Position numbers and translations under genes: made by a program. DNA of 64,000 nucleotides from Hofstenia miamia. Lineage: Eukaryota > Xenacoelomorpha > Acoela. The notes beneath the pieces were generated by a model. The model did not search any database, was not told the DNA's origin, and saw nothing but the letters and a program-made list of their open reading frames with translations. The DNA is taken from positions 387,354 to 451,353 of the forward strand of contig SCFE01000106.1 in assembly GCA_004352715.1 (NCBI GenBank), in the 5' to 3' direction. Every line of letters starts with the position of its first letter. The first letter of the stretch is position 1. Shown piece by piece: positions 22,310 through 35,500 of this stretch.

Positions 22310-22830
22310 ACAGAGCAAAGCTCCCTCATAGGTAAGGCTCAGCAAATGCTGGCCTAGGCCTATCTAGAGGCCAGAGACAGAGGAAAAACCTCTGTATAAC
22401 TGCCCTCGTAGACGCACTCTACGGCTCTGGGCATAGACGTCGCCGTCTGCTCCACAGAACAGACAGTCTCACATCACCGTCACCGCCCCCATATGCGCAT
22501 CCCTGCACACATGGCAGGCAGACGCAGGTGCTCACGAGTTGCCTCAGTTAGTAGCCTTGGTTGGCGAAAGCTGTAGAGAGGCGCAACCCTCTCACGAAGC
22601 TCGGCCTTCGGCTTCACTCTCTGCTGATCAGACTCAACACAGATCAGCACTCTGCGTGCCAGGGGTCGCCAGAGGTCAAGCATGATACAAGATCCGGCCT
22701 TAGCGGGTACACTTCCAGGGGAGGAGTCACGGACTTGATCTGTTGACACGCACTCTTCAGTCTGTTGACTGGTAGAGTAACCCCGACCACATTTATATAT
22801 ATGGCGGTGATAGCTTCGCCCCTTTTTGCC
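22310..22830. other. GC-rich island of unknown nature
   Basis: About 500 bp clearly GC- and CpG-richer than the AT-rich surroundings on both sides. It contains aggcctatctagaggcc-type palindromic strings and a TATA-like tttatatatatgg near its right end. An 89-codon frame (22480-22749, minus) has no recognised domain. A solo LTR, a retroelement fragment or a CpG-island promoter are possible. No target duplication or terminal TG/CA was established. Confidence 0.4.
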
Positions 22831-22859
22831 ATCGAATTATAAATACATATTTCTAGTTA

Positions 22860-24450
22860 CACTTATATGAATTTTAAGGCATGCAAAAGCAAAAAGAAAC
22901 GAATATATCATATTTAATTGTTTCAAAGAAATAGAGCTAGAACTAAAAATTATTAAATTATTCCAGCAATGCAGCAGATTAGAGGTATTAAGTTAATACA
23001 TTAAGTAAAGTCTAATTGAAATTATTATTTTATACATACGGCAATGGAATAAATTCTATAGGAAATTGCCAGAAGATAAAAATATAATTGTTAGCGTTCA
23101 ATTGATTTTGCAAAATAAGCTTTTTGTCATCATTTCTGAAAAGGCACATTGTAATGGCAAGACAAGAACGAACTTCGAAAAAATTTCTTAAAAATAATAG
23201 TTGATCAACTAGAAAAAATTAATTATTAAAACCACGACAATTATACAAACAAAGATATTCAATGATACGTTTACTTAAAAAGTTGAAACTAAAAGAACTT
23301 CAAAGAATTTGGTCATTACCATTAAATGAAATTTACTTTTGCTTTTGAGGAACGAAATTCGAAACTAATTGATGTTTGATTTGTCGGTTGCCACCAAATG
23401 AATAGTTTTTGGTAAATAGTAGCAACCTATATTAACACAAGGTTGGGGTGAGAACTAGGTTCAAGATTAGAGTTAGGATCCTGCGACTCAGGCAATTCTT
23501 GTCTGCGCAGATATTCTATCAATGTCATGTTTTCTAAGTATGTGAAAATAAATTCTAGGAGTTACATTTGTAATTTAGGAAAAACGTATAATTTTGTCAT
23601 TGTTTATAGATATAGCATTGAGCAATCAATGCTGATGGTATTGGACTTAGGAAAGGTATACCCTAACAAATATCACCTAAATAACGTTTGAAGTTTGATT
23701 ACCAACTTAAAATCGCGACCTTTGCTAATGACGGTTTAGTATAACTCTTGCGAAAGACTAGAGAAAATCAATACAATCCAATCAGCCGAGGAGGGTACCA
23801 TCATTTGATAGACAATATGACTCAACTATAATACCTCTGAAAGTATTTTTTCTAGAAAGGTTTATCAAATAGAAGAATATATTATTTTCAATTAAACAAA
23901 TATAAACTGCGCTATTCAATATCAAATCAAAAAGCTTAAGTTGAATCGACCCTACTCGAAATCTGTTAATGTTTAAATTTCTATAAATCCCAGGTCCCTA
24001 GTTAGAATTTATTTATTTAACAAGAAATATACTCAATGTTTATTATGGGATTTGCGGGTATATTACTTGTACAATGCAAATAAACTCTGGGTATGTGAGA
24101 AATTTCAAAAAACTAATTGAAATAGCTTTCATGTTTGGTATTTTACATTTCATTTATCGTTGTTTATTGCATACTTTTTACATTTTTGTATTTTAATTGC
24201 ATTGTACATCCTTTTTATGTTTGTCTTTCGGCGCATTCCCCATCATCTTTATCTTTGTCAGTTTAATAAGGTTTTTCAAAATATACGAAGCAAGTTGAAA
24301 TTCCCTTATTAGAAATATAATTAGAAAAATTTTTATGTTTCATTTTAATTAACAATAACAACCTCGTTGTTCAAAAATCAGTTATTTTAGTTGTGTAAAT
24401 ATGCAAGCTTGGAAAGGGTGTAAGTGGTTTTTTTCATATTAATTTTTTTG
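22860..24450. other. Intergenic AT-rich DNA
   Basis: No gene or repeat recognised. It may hold the promoter and 5'UTR exons of the B-box gene that follows. Confidence 0.5.
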
Positions 24451-24582
24451 ACAATTTACGTAATGTTGTTGTTTAACCCTATCTCGGTCGCGCCTTTTTC
24501 ACTTTTAAAACCGAGAGGTTGCTCCAATAGCATTTTTAGATGCACTAGATAAAATATTGTGAATATCAAAATTGTTTTAGGA

Positions 24583-24664
24583 ATGGTAAAAGCTGAACCT
24601 GTTGAAGACAGTCCACAAAAAAAGAAAAGAAAACGGTTTACAGTCACCTCCTCTGTCACATTAG
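24583..24664 (+). CDS. B-box gene exon 1
   Basis: The ATG lies 2 nt after a good acceptor (attgttttag|GA), so an upstream non-coding exon is likely. The exon has 27 codons plus one base, with donor ATTAG|gtaata. Confidence 0.6.
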
Positions 24665-27413
24665 GTAATATACTTCTTCATGCATTACTTGTCATCCTGC
24701 TGTTAAACGGGGGTTATAATAATAATAAGGGGACGCATAATAATCTTCAATAACTTTTGAAATAATACATGGATTTCTTAAAAATACTTTCTTTTGGATG
24801 CTGCCGTCCTGATCGCACATAAATTTCAGCAGGTGGCACCGGCTTGTTGAAAGTAGAGATTTGTCCCATTCATTCCGTTCACTTTAGGAATCAAACATCA
24901 GTTATCATGTGATATCTTTTCCCATTCATTGTATCTGTATGACCATTGCCATGTTTAAGTAATAGGAACCGTTAATCCTATTCCCCTCGATTCCACACCA
25001 AATCGTGACTCTTTAACTTTCTCAAAAACGGATGTTCCTTTTATTGGCACATTCATTCACTTAGAAATTAGCTTCGTCAGACATGATCAAGTGCAAAAAC
25101 ATTGTGTTTTCTGCATGCTTTTGTAAAACAAACTCGCAGAGCGTAATTGAATTTTGTATGCATCAGTAATTTCTTTATTAGTATTGTGTCTGTTGATTGC
25201 CAGCTAATATTCAGCTGTTGAAACAAAACCTTGAGATTGATATGTGGGTTTCAATCAACAATTTATTTTACTGTTTAAATATTATTTTCATGCGTGGTGC
25301 TTACACATCTCCCACTTGATTTCTCGTATCTAGATTACCAAATTCAGAGAAGTTTCTCATGGATAGGTCCTGAAACGGTATTTTATTTCAGAACTTCTCT
25401 GGGTTTTGCATAAGTGGAATAAGTAGTGGTAACAAAGACGAACTGTTCTCTCATTCAAAGCATTTTGGAACGACATCCAATTTGCTGCTGAACTGTTATT
25501 CCATAGCATTATCGTGAATACTGTTCAGTTCGTTTTTTATAATCCATGTTTTTCAAAAGTTATTAATAATTATTTTGAAACTCATTATTATTACAAACCC
25601 TCTATAATAAAAATAGCGATATATGTTTACTGAAGGACAAATAAATAATTGATCCCTATCGAAATGAGAGGTTTCGCAAACATATAAAATAGAAATCAGG
25701 GTAAATTAATGTTAGATTTTTATAGTGTACATCGTGAAGTAATATCGGAAATAAATTTTGTCTGCATATTTAGTGATCATGATCATGTTTTTTTCAATTG
25801 AAATGTAATATCCGTGCAGAATAGTTTGCACATCCCTGTAGTACACTGCAACATTACATATAACATTTATAGTCTAAATACAAATAATATTTTATAATAA
25901 TAGTGTAATGATGTTTTTTAAAGCATTTAGATTCTAAAATTTAAAAGTCGATTTAGAAAAATGATCGAATTCCAAATATACACTAGAAATTATTTTCAAT
26001 TCGACTAATACCCTCAAGATTATACTTGATTTGACTACGTACAACAATTAGTAAAAGTTTACATATTCCGGTTAACTGTTGTACTTTGCTATATCTATTT
26101 GCAAATAACTACACTTTCCCAATGACCCAGATTTTTATATATCGGCTGACAGCCTGAAACAACTTTCATGTTAATCATGAATAAAATATTCAATAAAAAT
26201 TAAATTGCACTTAAATCACAGTCTTTTTAAATGGAGTGAAATATGTGACTTGTTTTGCAATATGATTATCGGGAGTAGGCTATTTAAGTAACGCGGTAGT
26301 AATCCATGCGTTGCATGTCAGTGCTATTTGTAGCACCTTTCATTTTGATATTTAGTTAGAAAATTTCACAATCTCCCTTGATATCGACTTGTTTTAAAGA
26401 TAGGGATATTGATAGTAAGGTTTTCTTTTTTAAAACACATTTAACTCTCCAACATTGTAAAGCATGATGTGTAAAATCATTGGAAAAAAATACTTAATTC
26501 TAAAATTTGGGGCTATGATGTTCTAATTAATATCAATAACTCAGTGTCCAAATTTGATCCTCTGGGTTTTTTAGTAAGCATTTTCACATAATTTATGTAT
26601 GCAGCATTGCACACTTTAATAACCAGTTATGTTATGGGATGGCTTTGAGACTCTTTTTAATATTTCACATCGTCATAAAATCAAATACTTTTTATTTTAT
26701 TACAATATTTTAACTTGGTATTTTAGAAGCATGCAAAGAGTGTGATAACGAAATGGGTCTCTTTAAATGTGGTACGTGTAAACTATCAATGTGTAAAGAC
26801 TGTTCAGTTGTTCACTTGAAAAAATCTGAGAACCATACTCTTCAAACTGTAGAAGGTGTTCATGTTGCTATGTGCGCTTCTCATGGAAAACTGGCTGATG
26901 CTTGGTGTAATGATTGCAGTTCTTGTGTTTGCGAGATTTGTTTTCGAACTAGACATTCTTGTCAGCATATTAATTGGGAAACATTATTTAAGAAAAAGCA
27001 AGCCATCAATTCTTTAGTTACAGAAGCTATTGATCGATGCAACGAGGCAATGGCATTAGCAAACTCAGTGGAATGTACAAATACGCAATCCAAGAACGAT
27101 GTCAAAACACTTGTAAACAAGAAATTTGATTGTCTCGAGTCACTTTTGAAAAACTTAAAAGAGGAAATGCTTTCAAATGTGGATCATCAATTTCAATCTT
27201 GTCCTGAGAATCAACATTTGCAAGCATTCACAACAAATGTCAGTGAAGTTTCCACTCAGGTGAGGGAAGAGTTAGACTGGAATTACCCGGATCATTGGAA
27301 TATCTTACCACATCTGTTAGACAAGCTAAAGAATCTTAAGCCAGTCGACAATTTTCGTTTTAATTCCAAGACTTTAAAATTTAATGAAACCCTTTGGCAA
27401 AAAACTGTGCGTG
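24583..27413 (+). CDS. B-box zinc-finger (TRIM-like) protein, 5' part, 3' end not found
   Basis: Two exons join in phase (G|AA = Glu) into 256 codons. Exon 1 gives MVKAEPVEDSP followed by the basic run QKKKRKR, a good nuclear-localisation candidate. Exon 2 gives two B-boxes. The first has the spacing C-x2-C-x8-C-x2-C-x4-C-x2-C with later His (CKECDNEM ... CGTCKLSMCKDC ... NHTL). The second is canonical: CASH-x7-CNDC-x2-CVCEIC-x4-H-x3-H. About 130 residues follow, partly helical. No RING domain precedes the B-boxes, so a ubiquitin ligase role is not supported from what is visible. B-box proteins commonly act as oligomerising scaffolds; the role here is unknown. The last visible donor (27414) leaves phase 1. 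The intron contains a minus-strand mariner relic. Confidence 0.72.
24709..25604 (-). mobile_element. Decayed mariner-like element inside the B-box gene intron
   Basis: The imperfect inverted ends share ggggttataataataat (left) with gagggtttgtaataataat (right complement), then aataacttttgaaa and acatggatt. The minus strand keeps transposase scraps: FVLQKHAENTMFLHLIMSDE (first Asp region), VTIWCGIEGNRI, and NLYFQQAGATC (second Asp position now changed to Ala). Stops are frequent. It begins about 45 bp after the exon 1 donor. Confidence 0.68.
26727..27413 (+). CDS. B-box gene exon 2 (both B-boxes)
   Basis: Acceptor ttggtattttag|AAGCATGC; donor GTGCGTG|gtgagt. The 687-nt exon is fully open and rich in Cys/His in its first 75 codons. 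Confidence 0.85.
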
Positions 27414-27427
27414 GTGAGTTTCAATGA

Positions 27428-30400
27428 TTATTAGGAAGTTCGTTTTATTTCATTAGTGATTTTTTCAATCTCTAAAGGTTTTGAGCTTCTTTGTTATAAC
27501 ATTGTTTGTAGAATTAGATATTTTCATTCACTGTTTTATCAATTATATTGCTAGAGCTACAACACTATTTTTTTTGTAATAACAGTTTAGTATACTAAAA
27601 TTTCAATACGTGATGTGCTTTTATTTCAAAGAAATTCAGCTAAATTTCAAAATCTCTTTGTCAAATATTGAACAATGTCAAGGCAGTTATATTAATATTT
27701 CGCAGAAAGAAATTTTATTTGAAATTTTGAATGTAATTTTTCCATCATATTTTCAATAATTCTGTAAACTGTTTTATTAATGACGCATTTAATCAACGTA
27801 TGAAAATATACAAAATAATCATGAAAAGCGATCATTAATAGCGGGATGAGCAATCAATGCCATTGCAAACAGGTAAGATGAGTAATAAACCTTGAATAAC
27901 AAAATGTAGATACTATTTTGGAACGTATGCATTAAAAATCAATAAGAGAGCATATAATAATAATAACCTACAAAACTAGATTTAAATATAAAGTTATTAA
28001 TAAGTTAATTTACACTTTTCATGAATTTCGGATGGGTATAGTGTAGGGGTTGTTTTTCTGGGATTGGTGAGACATTTTGCTGGTGAAGAAAATATTCAAT
28101 ACCTATCGGGGCCCTTCTTAATTTTCACACCTAGCATTCATTAAGATGTATTTAAAATTTTGTAAACAAGAAATTTTTTATTGCGCAGCTTTTGTACAAT
28201 TTGTTGACGCTTTCAATGCTGCTATGGGTATCTTTGAGAATTATACTAATTCGTTTCTACGCTGTTTCTTTTTTGAAATACCATTTTACATTGTTTTTAA
28301 AAATTTCGTTACTTTATTGTGATCATTCCGTGTTCTTATTAAAGAAGTAATGACATTACACCCATTTTAAAAAAAGGAAGTCGAGTTGTTAATGTCACTA
28401 ATTAATACAGAAAATGCTGAAATTTCTCAGCAAATTGTTCATTGACAATATAACAGAGAAATCGAAATACAAAGGTTTACGCGTAAGTAGATGCCACAAT
28501 TAATTGATTTTTGCGTGCCTAGAAGAATGTGGAGACAAGAAATGTTGCGCCTTCAGAAATATCTATAGTTACTGTTTGCTACACAAAATTTCTTGAATAC
28601 GCTTTAAAACGAGTTTCATTTTACGGCATAAATTAATTCAACATAACAATGCTCGATTGTATGCAAATGTGTAAAACGATAATGGGTTAAAGGCAATAAT
28701 TGCCATACAATACCATAATGGAATAGGCAAGATTTCCATATGGCTATTGTTTATGGAAGGTGGTTCCATATTTTACAATATTTGTCCCATAATGGCATTC
28801 TTGCAATGTCCTTTTAGCCGTAAAAACGCATTAAAAATGGCATTTTACGCAAGTAAAATATTACGTAAAACTATACATTATTGATCACCCATTCCTTGCA
28901 CATTGCTCTCAAACAGATTACATAATTTCTTTCGCTGTTTGAGTAGAAGAAATTTTGTCTTCACGCAAAAATTGAATTGATTGCAATAATTGTGTTATCG
29001 TTTCCTTATTTAATTAATTGGTAAAAGCTTTTCTACACGAATTTCTTAACATTTGATACAACTAAACGGCGTTATTATATGGCCTTTTTTCTATTTTTAA
29101 ATTTTCTATTTATTTGCCATTCCTTAGAATAATCATTTATATTCGACCGCGCCCCAAAAATGTTTGCTATATTAAAATTGATATCAATCAATTTTTTAAG
29201 TCGATCTTTTATATAGTAAAATTGTTATTTCCTAACAAGTTAGTACCAACCATTCATCAATCATGTATATACAAATACTCAGAATTAGACGATAAAGTTT
29301 GCTTTTGTGGTTTACATCACATGATTATCCATTTTTCTTCAACAATTTTCGTTGTTTTCAAAAAAGCAGAAAACCTGATTTTTTAACCGATTTAATGAGA
29401 GATTGTAATTATTATTCAATTACGATTTTTTAGGATTTTCTACCAAACTATATTAAATATTCTCTTTTTACCAGATAAGGTATATTTTTTTTTTAATTTT
29501 GGCCATTAAATTTTCGACCTTTTTGGAATTTTTTAAACTGCATGTTACTAGTAATCACAGCCGACCTTTAGTGGGTTCCAAATTCACAGTGGCGGGCATA
29601 TTCAGTATTTTCCGAGCTATGTTGGAGAATTTTGTCAAAATTCAAGAAGAGACTAAAAATTTTCGCTTATGTTCTTTAAAAACTCAAATTTTGATTTTAT
29701 GGTTTGTTAATTTAGCATATTTCCACCAATTTTTCCGTAATGGCCATTATTGCAATTATTTATTGCATAATTACCATACGGCAATAATGGGATTTAAAAC
29801 TACAATATTGCCATATCAAATTTTAAACACCTGATTGTATGTGGAGTACCTTGTGGAGAACTGGTTGGAGAGCAAATCAGTTATTCCACTCAGTATGCAC
29901 CGCTGTCTTAAACTTGTGAAAGCAATTGTACGCTTAGATGATGAAGATGTTTGAATTCTCAAACTCCTTAAGTGGAGACGTGATGAAGAAAGAATTTTAC
30001 AAATTTCCTGTGAATGCTGAAGGGATCATTGAAAGTGGGTGTGAATATCGCTAACTTGTTTTGTTTCGCCATTTAGTTATGATGATTGAATATTGTAGTG
30101 TTAGTCCGCATTGGTTAATAGAAGGAAATAGATTCATTTGAGTTATAAATATCGCTGCTTACTTTCATTTTGAAAATTGTAATTTTTGGTGGAACTTATA
30201 AATAGGAGTAAGAATCGCATATAATGATATTGAGTCTTAATGAACAAAGTTATTTAATGCTTCCCAATTATTCCGTCAAACAATCTACATTTTGTCATGG
30301 ATTTGGAATTCTTATAAGAAATTTTAATTTATACTATGCAAACATTCACTGTGTAATACTTACGAAACTTAAAGTTCAGTTAAAATGGTCGTTCATCGTT

Positions 30401-31941
30401 TGTATTTTAAATGTATTTATCTTGGGGAAGTTATTACACAGAATCATCAAAACCCTTATTTACGTGCTAAATTTAATAAAAGAATTGAGTCAGTGTTTAT
30501 TAGTAATGCTACTACTTACAATTGAAATGAAAATATTTGTCAATTTTTTGATGCTGTTTTTTAAACATCAAGGGAGTTATTTTATGTGTCTCTAAAGGAC
30601 TTTTGTCAAATTTTTTTCAAAAATTTTATCATGCAATGTTGCGTTTTGACGTGAAACTACTGTTTTTGATTCCAATCTCGATATTTTATATCTTTGGTTA
30701 AGTAAAGGGCCTTTCATGAATACACTAACGTGGTTTTGTAAATTCACCTAGCATCATAAAATTTTGCCTGTGAAAGAAGTCCAAAACTTAACGAAAAATG
30801 TTCCATGTTGCATTACCTTTTGTTAAATATAATTAAGATCTGTGTTAAATTTTAAATTTTGCTATGAGACCAAGGAGTTTCAATCCTCAACAGTGTTCTG
30901 CGGCCAAAGCAAACTCTTTAATCATAGCCTTGGTCGCCAGCCGTGAATTTTTGACAGCGTTATTTCGCTCAAAAAATTATTAGAGTATGTTTTAATTTCT
31001 AACCAACCCTACATATTGTCAATGCAAGGGATCATGTTTGTATCAATGCATAACTTCTATTTTGGTCAAAATTGGCAAATTTTGGCGCTGCCGCCTTTGA
31101 GATTAGTAATAGTTCGCCTCAATAGGTTCGGATGTTCTATCTAAATAAAAAAATAGTTAAGGCTTGTTGTTGCTCTAATGGACTTTAGGCCTCCTGATTA
31201 CCTGAACCCTAGGCATGGAGAGAATTTAAAACTTTTTAAAAAATCAGAATTTTAAATGAAAAAATATTCCACTTTTTCAAGTTCGTACAGTTGTTCAAGG
31301 TTTCAACAACATATTCGAACACATCCATATCTCATGATTTGATATTTTGAAAAACTATTGCTAAATTGAAATATCAGCAGAAAGTTTAATGATGAGCACT
31401 CCAACATTGTCTTTAGTCGAATAAAAAGTAGTTCACAGTTTACATTAATTATATTAAAAATGTAAGTTCCAAATTTTCAGATTTGAAAAAGATTTACATC
31501 CAAGTTTTCAAAAATCAAAGTGAACATTTTTAAGTTTTAAGGAAGTTTCCTCAAAATTCATTCCTTTAGAAAAATCAAGAATTTAAATTTCTTTTTTCCA
31601 TTTACTTGCTATTTTTATATAATTTTTGCTGTGCTTAGTCGTGGCCAACTGTAATAGTACAATTAATATTACCGTTTAGCTATGAGATTATATTGCAACC
31701 TGAATATTGACTAACCGCATCTGTTATCTTTCTAGTTGATATGCATTATATCACCATGCCACAAGTATACAGAGCGTCATCTCAAATTGAATAAATTTGA
31801 TAGGATATATGCAAAGAAAAAAATTTAGTTGATGTTGAATAGGTGCGTATTTTTTCAAAACATCATGTTTAATATGAATATTTAAAAATGGCATTATATA
31901 TTATCACGTATGATTTGATTGATTCGTTTTAATTCTTTTGT
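27428..31941. other. Intergenic or intronic AT-rich DNA
   Basis: No convincing exon. One weak candidate is 28189-28227: acceptor ttgcgcag, 39 nt in matching phase 1 (reading FVQFVDAFNAAMG), donor GG|gtatct. It could continue the B-box gene but is too short to trust. Short frames at 29114, 29499 and 30224 are AT-driven with no domain. Around 28680-28800 and 29720-29800 there are related gcaataatgg/ccataatggc strings. Confidence 0.45.
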
Positions 31942-32010
31942 ATGCATGTTTACCATGTTAAATTGTGGTATTTACATTTCAACATTGTATATTTGGAAAA
32001 TTGCAATGAA

Positions 32011-32508
32011 ATGGAGGATTTTAATTGCTTAACATGTGGAAAGTCATTAATTGACTACATCTATCAGGATATTTACTGGGAAAAGAATGGAGCAAAATGC
32101 AAGAAATGTTATTTAGATTCAGATGTGCTACCCATTGAGCCAAAAGAGATCCCTGAAAACAAATTCGGAGAAATATACCCGACCATCAGCAAACAGATCC
32201 AAATTCACAATAATTGTTTATTGTCGTACATGGCAATGCACGACTTCACTTCATGCAAGCAACAGGTTCGTGAAAATGGTCATATGTATCTCTGTGAGTT
32301 GAGCATTTATGCTATAGAGGCCATGTCAGAGTCTTCAACGAAGTTGCATCAAAGAAAAGAAAGAGAAGAATCGAAAGTTTCAATTGAATTCCCAATTTAC
32401 AACATGAATAAAGTGAAAAGCGTATCTAACTATAAACTAGAGGAAATAGATGCTAAGATCACAAGCAGTTCGAATTCGTACGAGCAGTTTTGTCACATTT
32501 CTGGGGAG
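32011..32508 (+). CDS. RUBCN: Rubicon-like exon 1
   Basis: The 166 codons end in phase 0 at GGGGAG|gttaaa. They open with MEDFNCLTCGK and include GAKCKKCYLD. Linkage to exon 2 rests on phase, strand and position only, so this exon could belong to another transcript. Confidence 0.6.
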
Positions 32509-35500
32509 GTTAAAGCAGTATTGTTTCCATTTATTTCAATAAACCTAAAATCTTTTTTCCCGTTTCCAAGTTATATATTGCTAATTAAGCTAATTATTAA
32601 TCAGGCGCGCAATTAGCCAGCTGAAAAAAGGCGCAAAATATATAGGCTAGTTACAAAATCATATGAATTTAGGCACTTTTTACAAGAAACAATTAGGCGC
32701 TGAATATCTCAACACTGGTATCGCCCACGTATTGAATGCCTTAATGCTGTTCTGCCCATTCAATGCTGACTTCTGTAGCACCTTCCTTACTCTCCTCTTG
32801 TATTCTTTCCTTAGCCTCATCTTCATTTCTCATGATCTGTTCTGTCCCTCTCTATCACTCCTAAGTACTTGTACCCCTATTTGACTTCCTTAATCTTATC
32901 CCCACTGNCAGACACCCTTGGTTGCGCCCCTGTTAATAAAGTCCCAATATGTAATATAATTGTGCAAAATTAGTTTTCATCATGTAGTATCCTGATTACC
33001 TCATGTCGAAATTCAAACATGTTACCGGCTCATAAAGCTAGTGATATATATGAATATATTTTTGCTATACATAGTTATCTGTGAAAGTGTTAGTTATATT
33101 CTTGAGTAACTAAGTCTAAAGTTATTTGTGGAATTTTGAGATATTATCTGCTTTGTTAAAAACATCTTTATAACTCAATTTTATCGAAATGGGAAATTGA
33201 TGTTTTGCCGAGGAGGTAATACTTAGAATATATAGCCTACATACATTGCCACTCGAGTATAAAAATTGTAGTAATACTGCTTTGATAGTTTTATGAAATT
33301 CGCAAGAAACTCTACAGTGCTGGAGACGAAGATGACTTGCTTTCTTCTAACGATGCACATGCCTTGTTAGAAGATCATTTAGTAAGTCTTTCTATTGAAC
33401 GCACTAAAAGTGCTTCAACAATGCCAATTACAAGCACTGCTCCCGATGTTTTAGCTTTAAATTTACTTCAACAGTTTGAAAAGTCCAGCTTGCCTCAGTT
33501 AGATGAGCTGGAGTGGATGGAGTCATTCTCTAAGAATCAAGCGACATATATATCAAGTAAGAAAATAGTTGTTTTTGAAAAAAATTCATTTACTAACTTA
33601 GATATGCCATTCAATTGGTAGCTTACAAAAAATCCAATCTAAATTGTAAATCATAGATGACACTATTGATAGAAAGAAATACAACAATGTAGTATTAGAT
33701 CACAATGCTGTTTTTGAAAGAGTAATGCATTAAATTTTAGAATACTTAGGTGTACATTGTACAGTTTTAAAACGGATCCAAACCATACATTTCATACAAA
33801 AATTCTAAAACATATGGGGAATAGCCAAACATCTATTCTTTGACAATATTGTTTATTATCTAAAATAGTTATGTGCGAATTCCTTGCATTATATATCATC
33901 AAAGGCTTAATGAAATCATTAGTAATATTTCTAGCTGCTAACTAGAAGTTAACAAAAAAAGATTATGTATTTCATTTGATTAGAATTTTTATTTTACTAA
34001 CAAAAATCGATATAAAATTCATAAAATATCTTCCAACAATTTCAAAATACGAACTTGTCACAATATTTATTCTGTCTACGTTAGACTGCTCTAGTACCAG
34101 TCTTCTTTGTTTTTGATTAAAAAAAAGAAAGAATTCAACTACACTGTTTAATATTAAAAACTTAACAACGATGGTCGTTTCTGTTTGAAATAGACTAAAT
34201 ACAAAAGATCAATTTACAGTTGCTGGTGGTTAAATGTTCAATCATTTTTGTGTCGATTTCAAAAGTCCAAGCATCATATCTGTGAAAATGTTGACCTGAT
34301 TGTACAACACAGGTTAATTACATTTAGATTTATGCAACTGAGTTGCTTTGTTTCCATATGAACAATGTTTAGCAATTTAAGGAAATTCAATGTTTCAAAT
34401 ACACTATATTTTCAATCAAAATTTTTAATGATCTCCATCTTAGCTATAGCTATGCGCTGATGTCTATTCTATTCACATAACAATGGCCAACTGCTAAGAT
34501 TTATGTAGAGCATAAAGGTGACATTAATTTTTTTAGTAGAAGTCTAATGGTATGGGGGTTTATCCCAATCGGAAGTTTGTAAAAATTGTTAGTCCATGCT
34601 ATGCTTCATGTATGTAAATACTGTGAAATTTCTTTGTGGATGTTACTTAATTTTTTTGCCCAGACCGCATTTTCCAGCAGAATGGTGCCTCCGGAGACAC
34701 TGCACTTCTAATAAAAGATTCATGAAGGTAGAAGATATAACACTAATCCCTGACTGAATATCTCAATCTCCTCCTGACCTCAAAAATATAGAATATTTTG
34801 AAAATAATTATGAAATAAATGACCTCAAAAAGCCCTCAAATATAGAACAATTATAGAAATGCTAGATTGAGAATTTTGCGCCACCTAAAATGAAAAAAAT
34901 CGATGTATTTTTCTCACAAATGCCTTAGTTTGTCGAAACGATCGTCAAAAGCTGCAGAACACGACGAAATTAAATATAGGTTACTTTTGTTTTGTTAAAC
35001 TTGTAATATTCTACCACTTCCACCACTATTTGCTCATTATCTTGCATAAAATTATTATTTTTTTGTTGATATTTGCTTTTATTCTTTAAGATTTTGACAA
35101 TAAATAAGTTGAAAGGAAGGTGTTGCAAAACTTTTGTCTGCGAGGGAAATGAAGTTTATTTGAAATAACAGTAACTGTGGTGTGCTTAGTTTTACACAAA
35201 CCGAATGCAAATTGAATCAAAAAAGGGCTTATTCATTGTGGTACTTAGTGTGTACATATTTTGACATTATTGCACACTGTGGCTGTTGTCCAGAAACATT
35301 ATTAACCGATTTAACTATGGTGTTGCAACTTGCAAGACATTTGTGTCTGGTAACGGTATAAGAGCTGTGGATTTCTTTGAGTTAGCTTTGAGCTTAGTAG
35401 CATCTGGCTATTTCCATGTGAGTTTAATTTCATAAATTTTCTAAACGTCATTAAGATTAAATAAATGACTATTTTTAGACGAGTTCGAAACATACTGTAC

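Noticed and set aside
29499-29834. 111-codon plus-strand frame
   Set aside because: Phe/Leu-rich AT composition, no domain, overlaps repeat-like strings, no splice context.
30224-30595. 123-codon plus-strand frame
   Set aside because: Hydrophobic AT-driven frame without any recognised motif or conserved neighbour.
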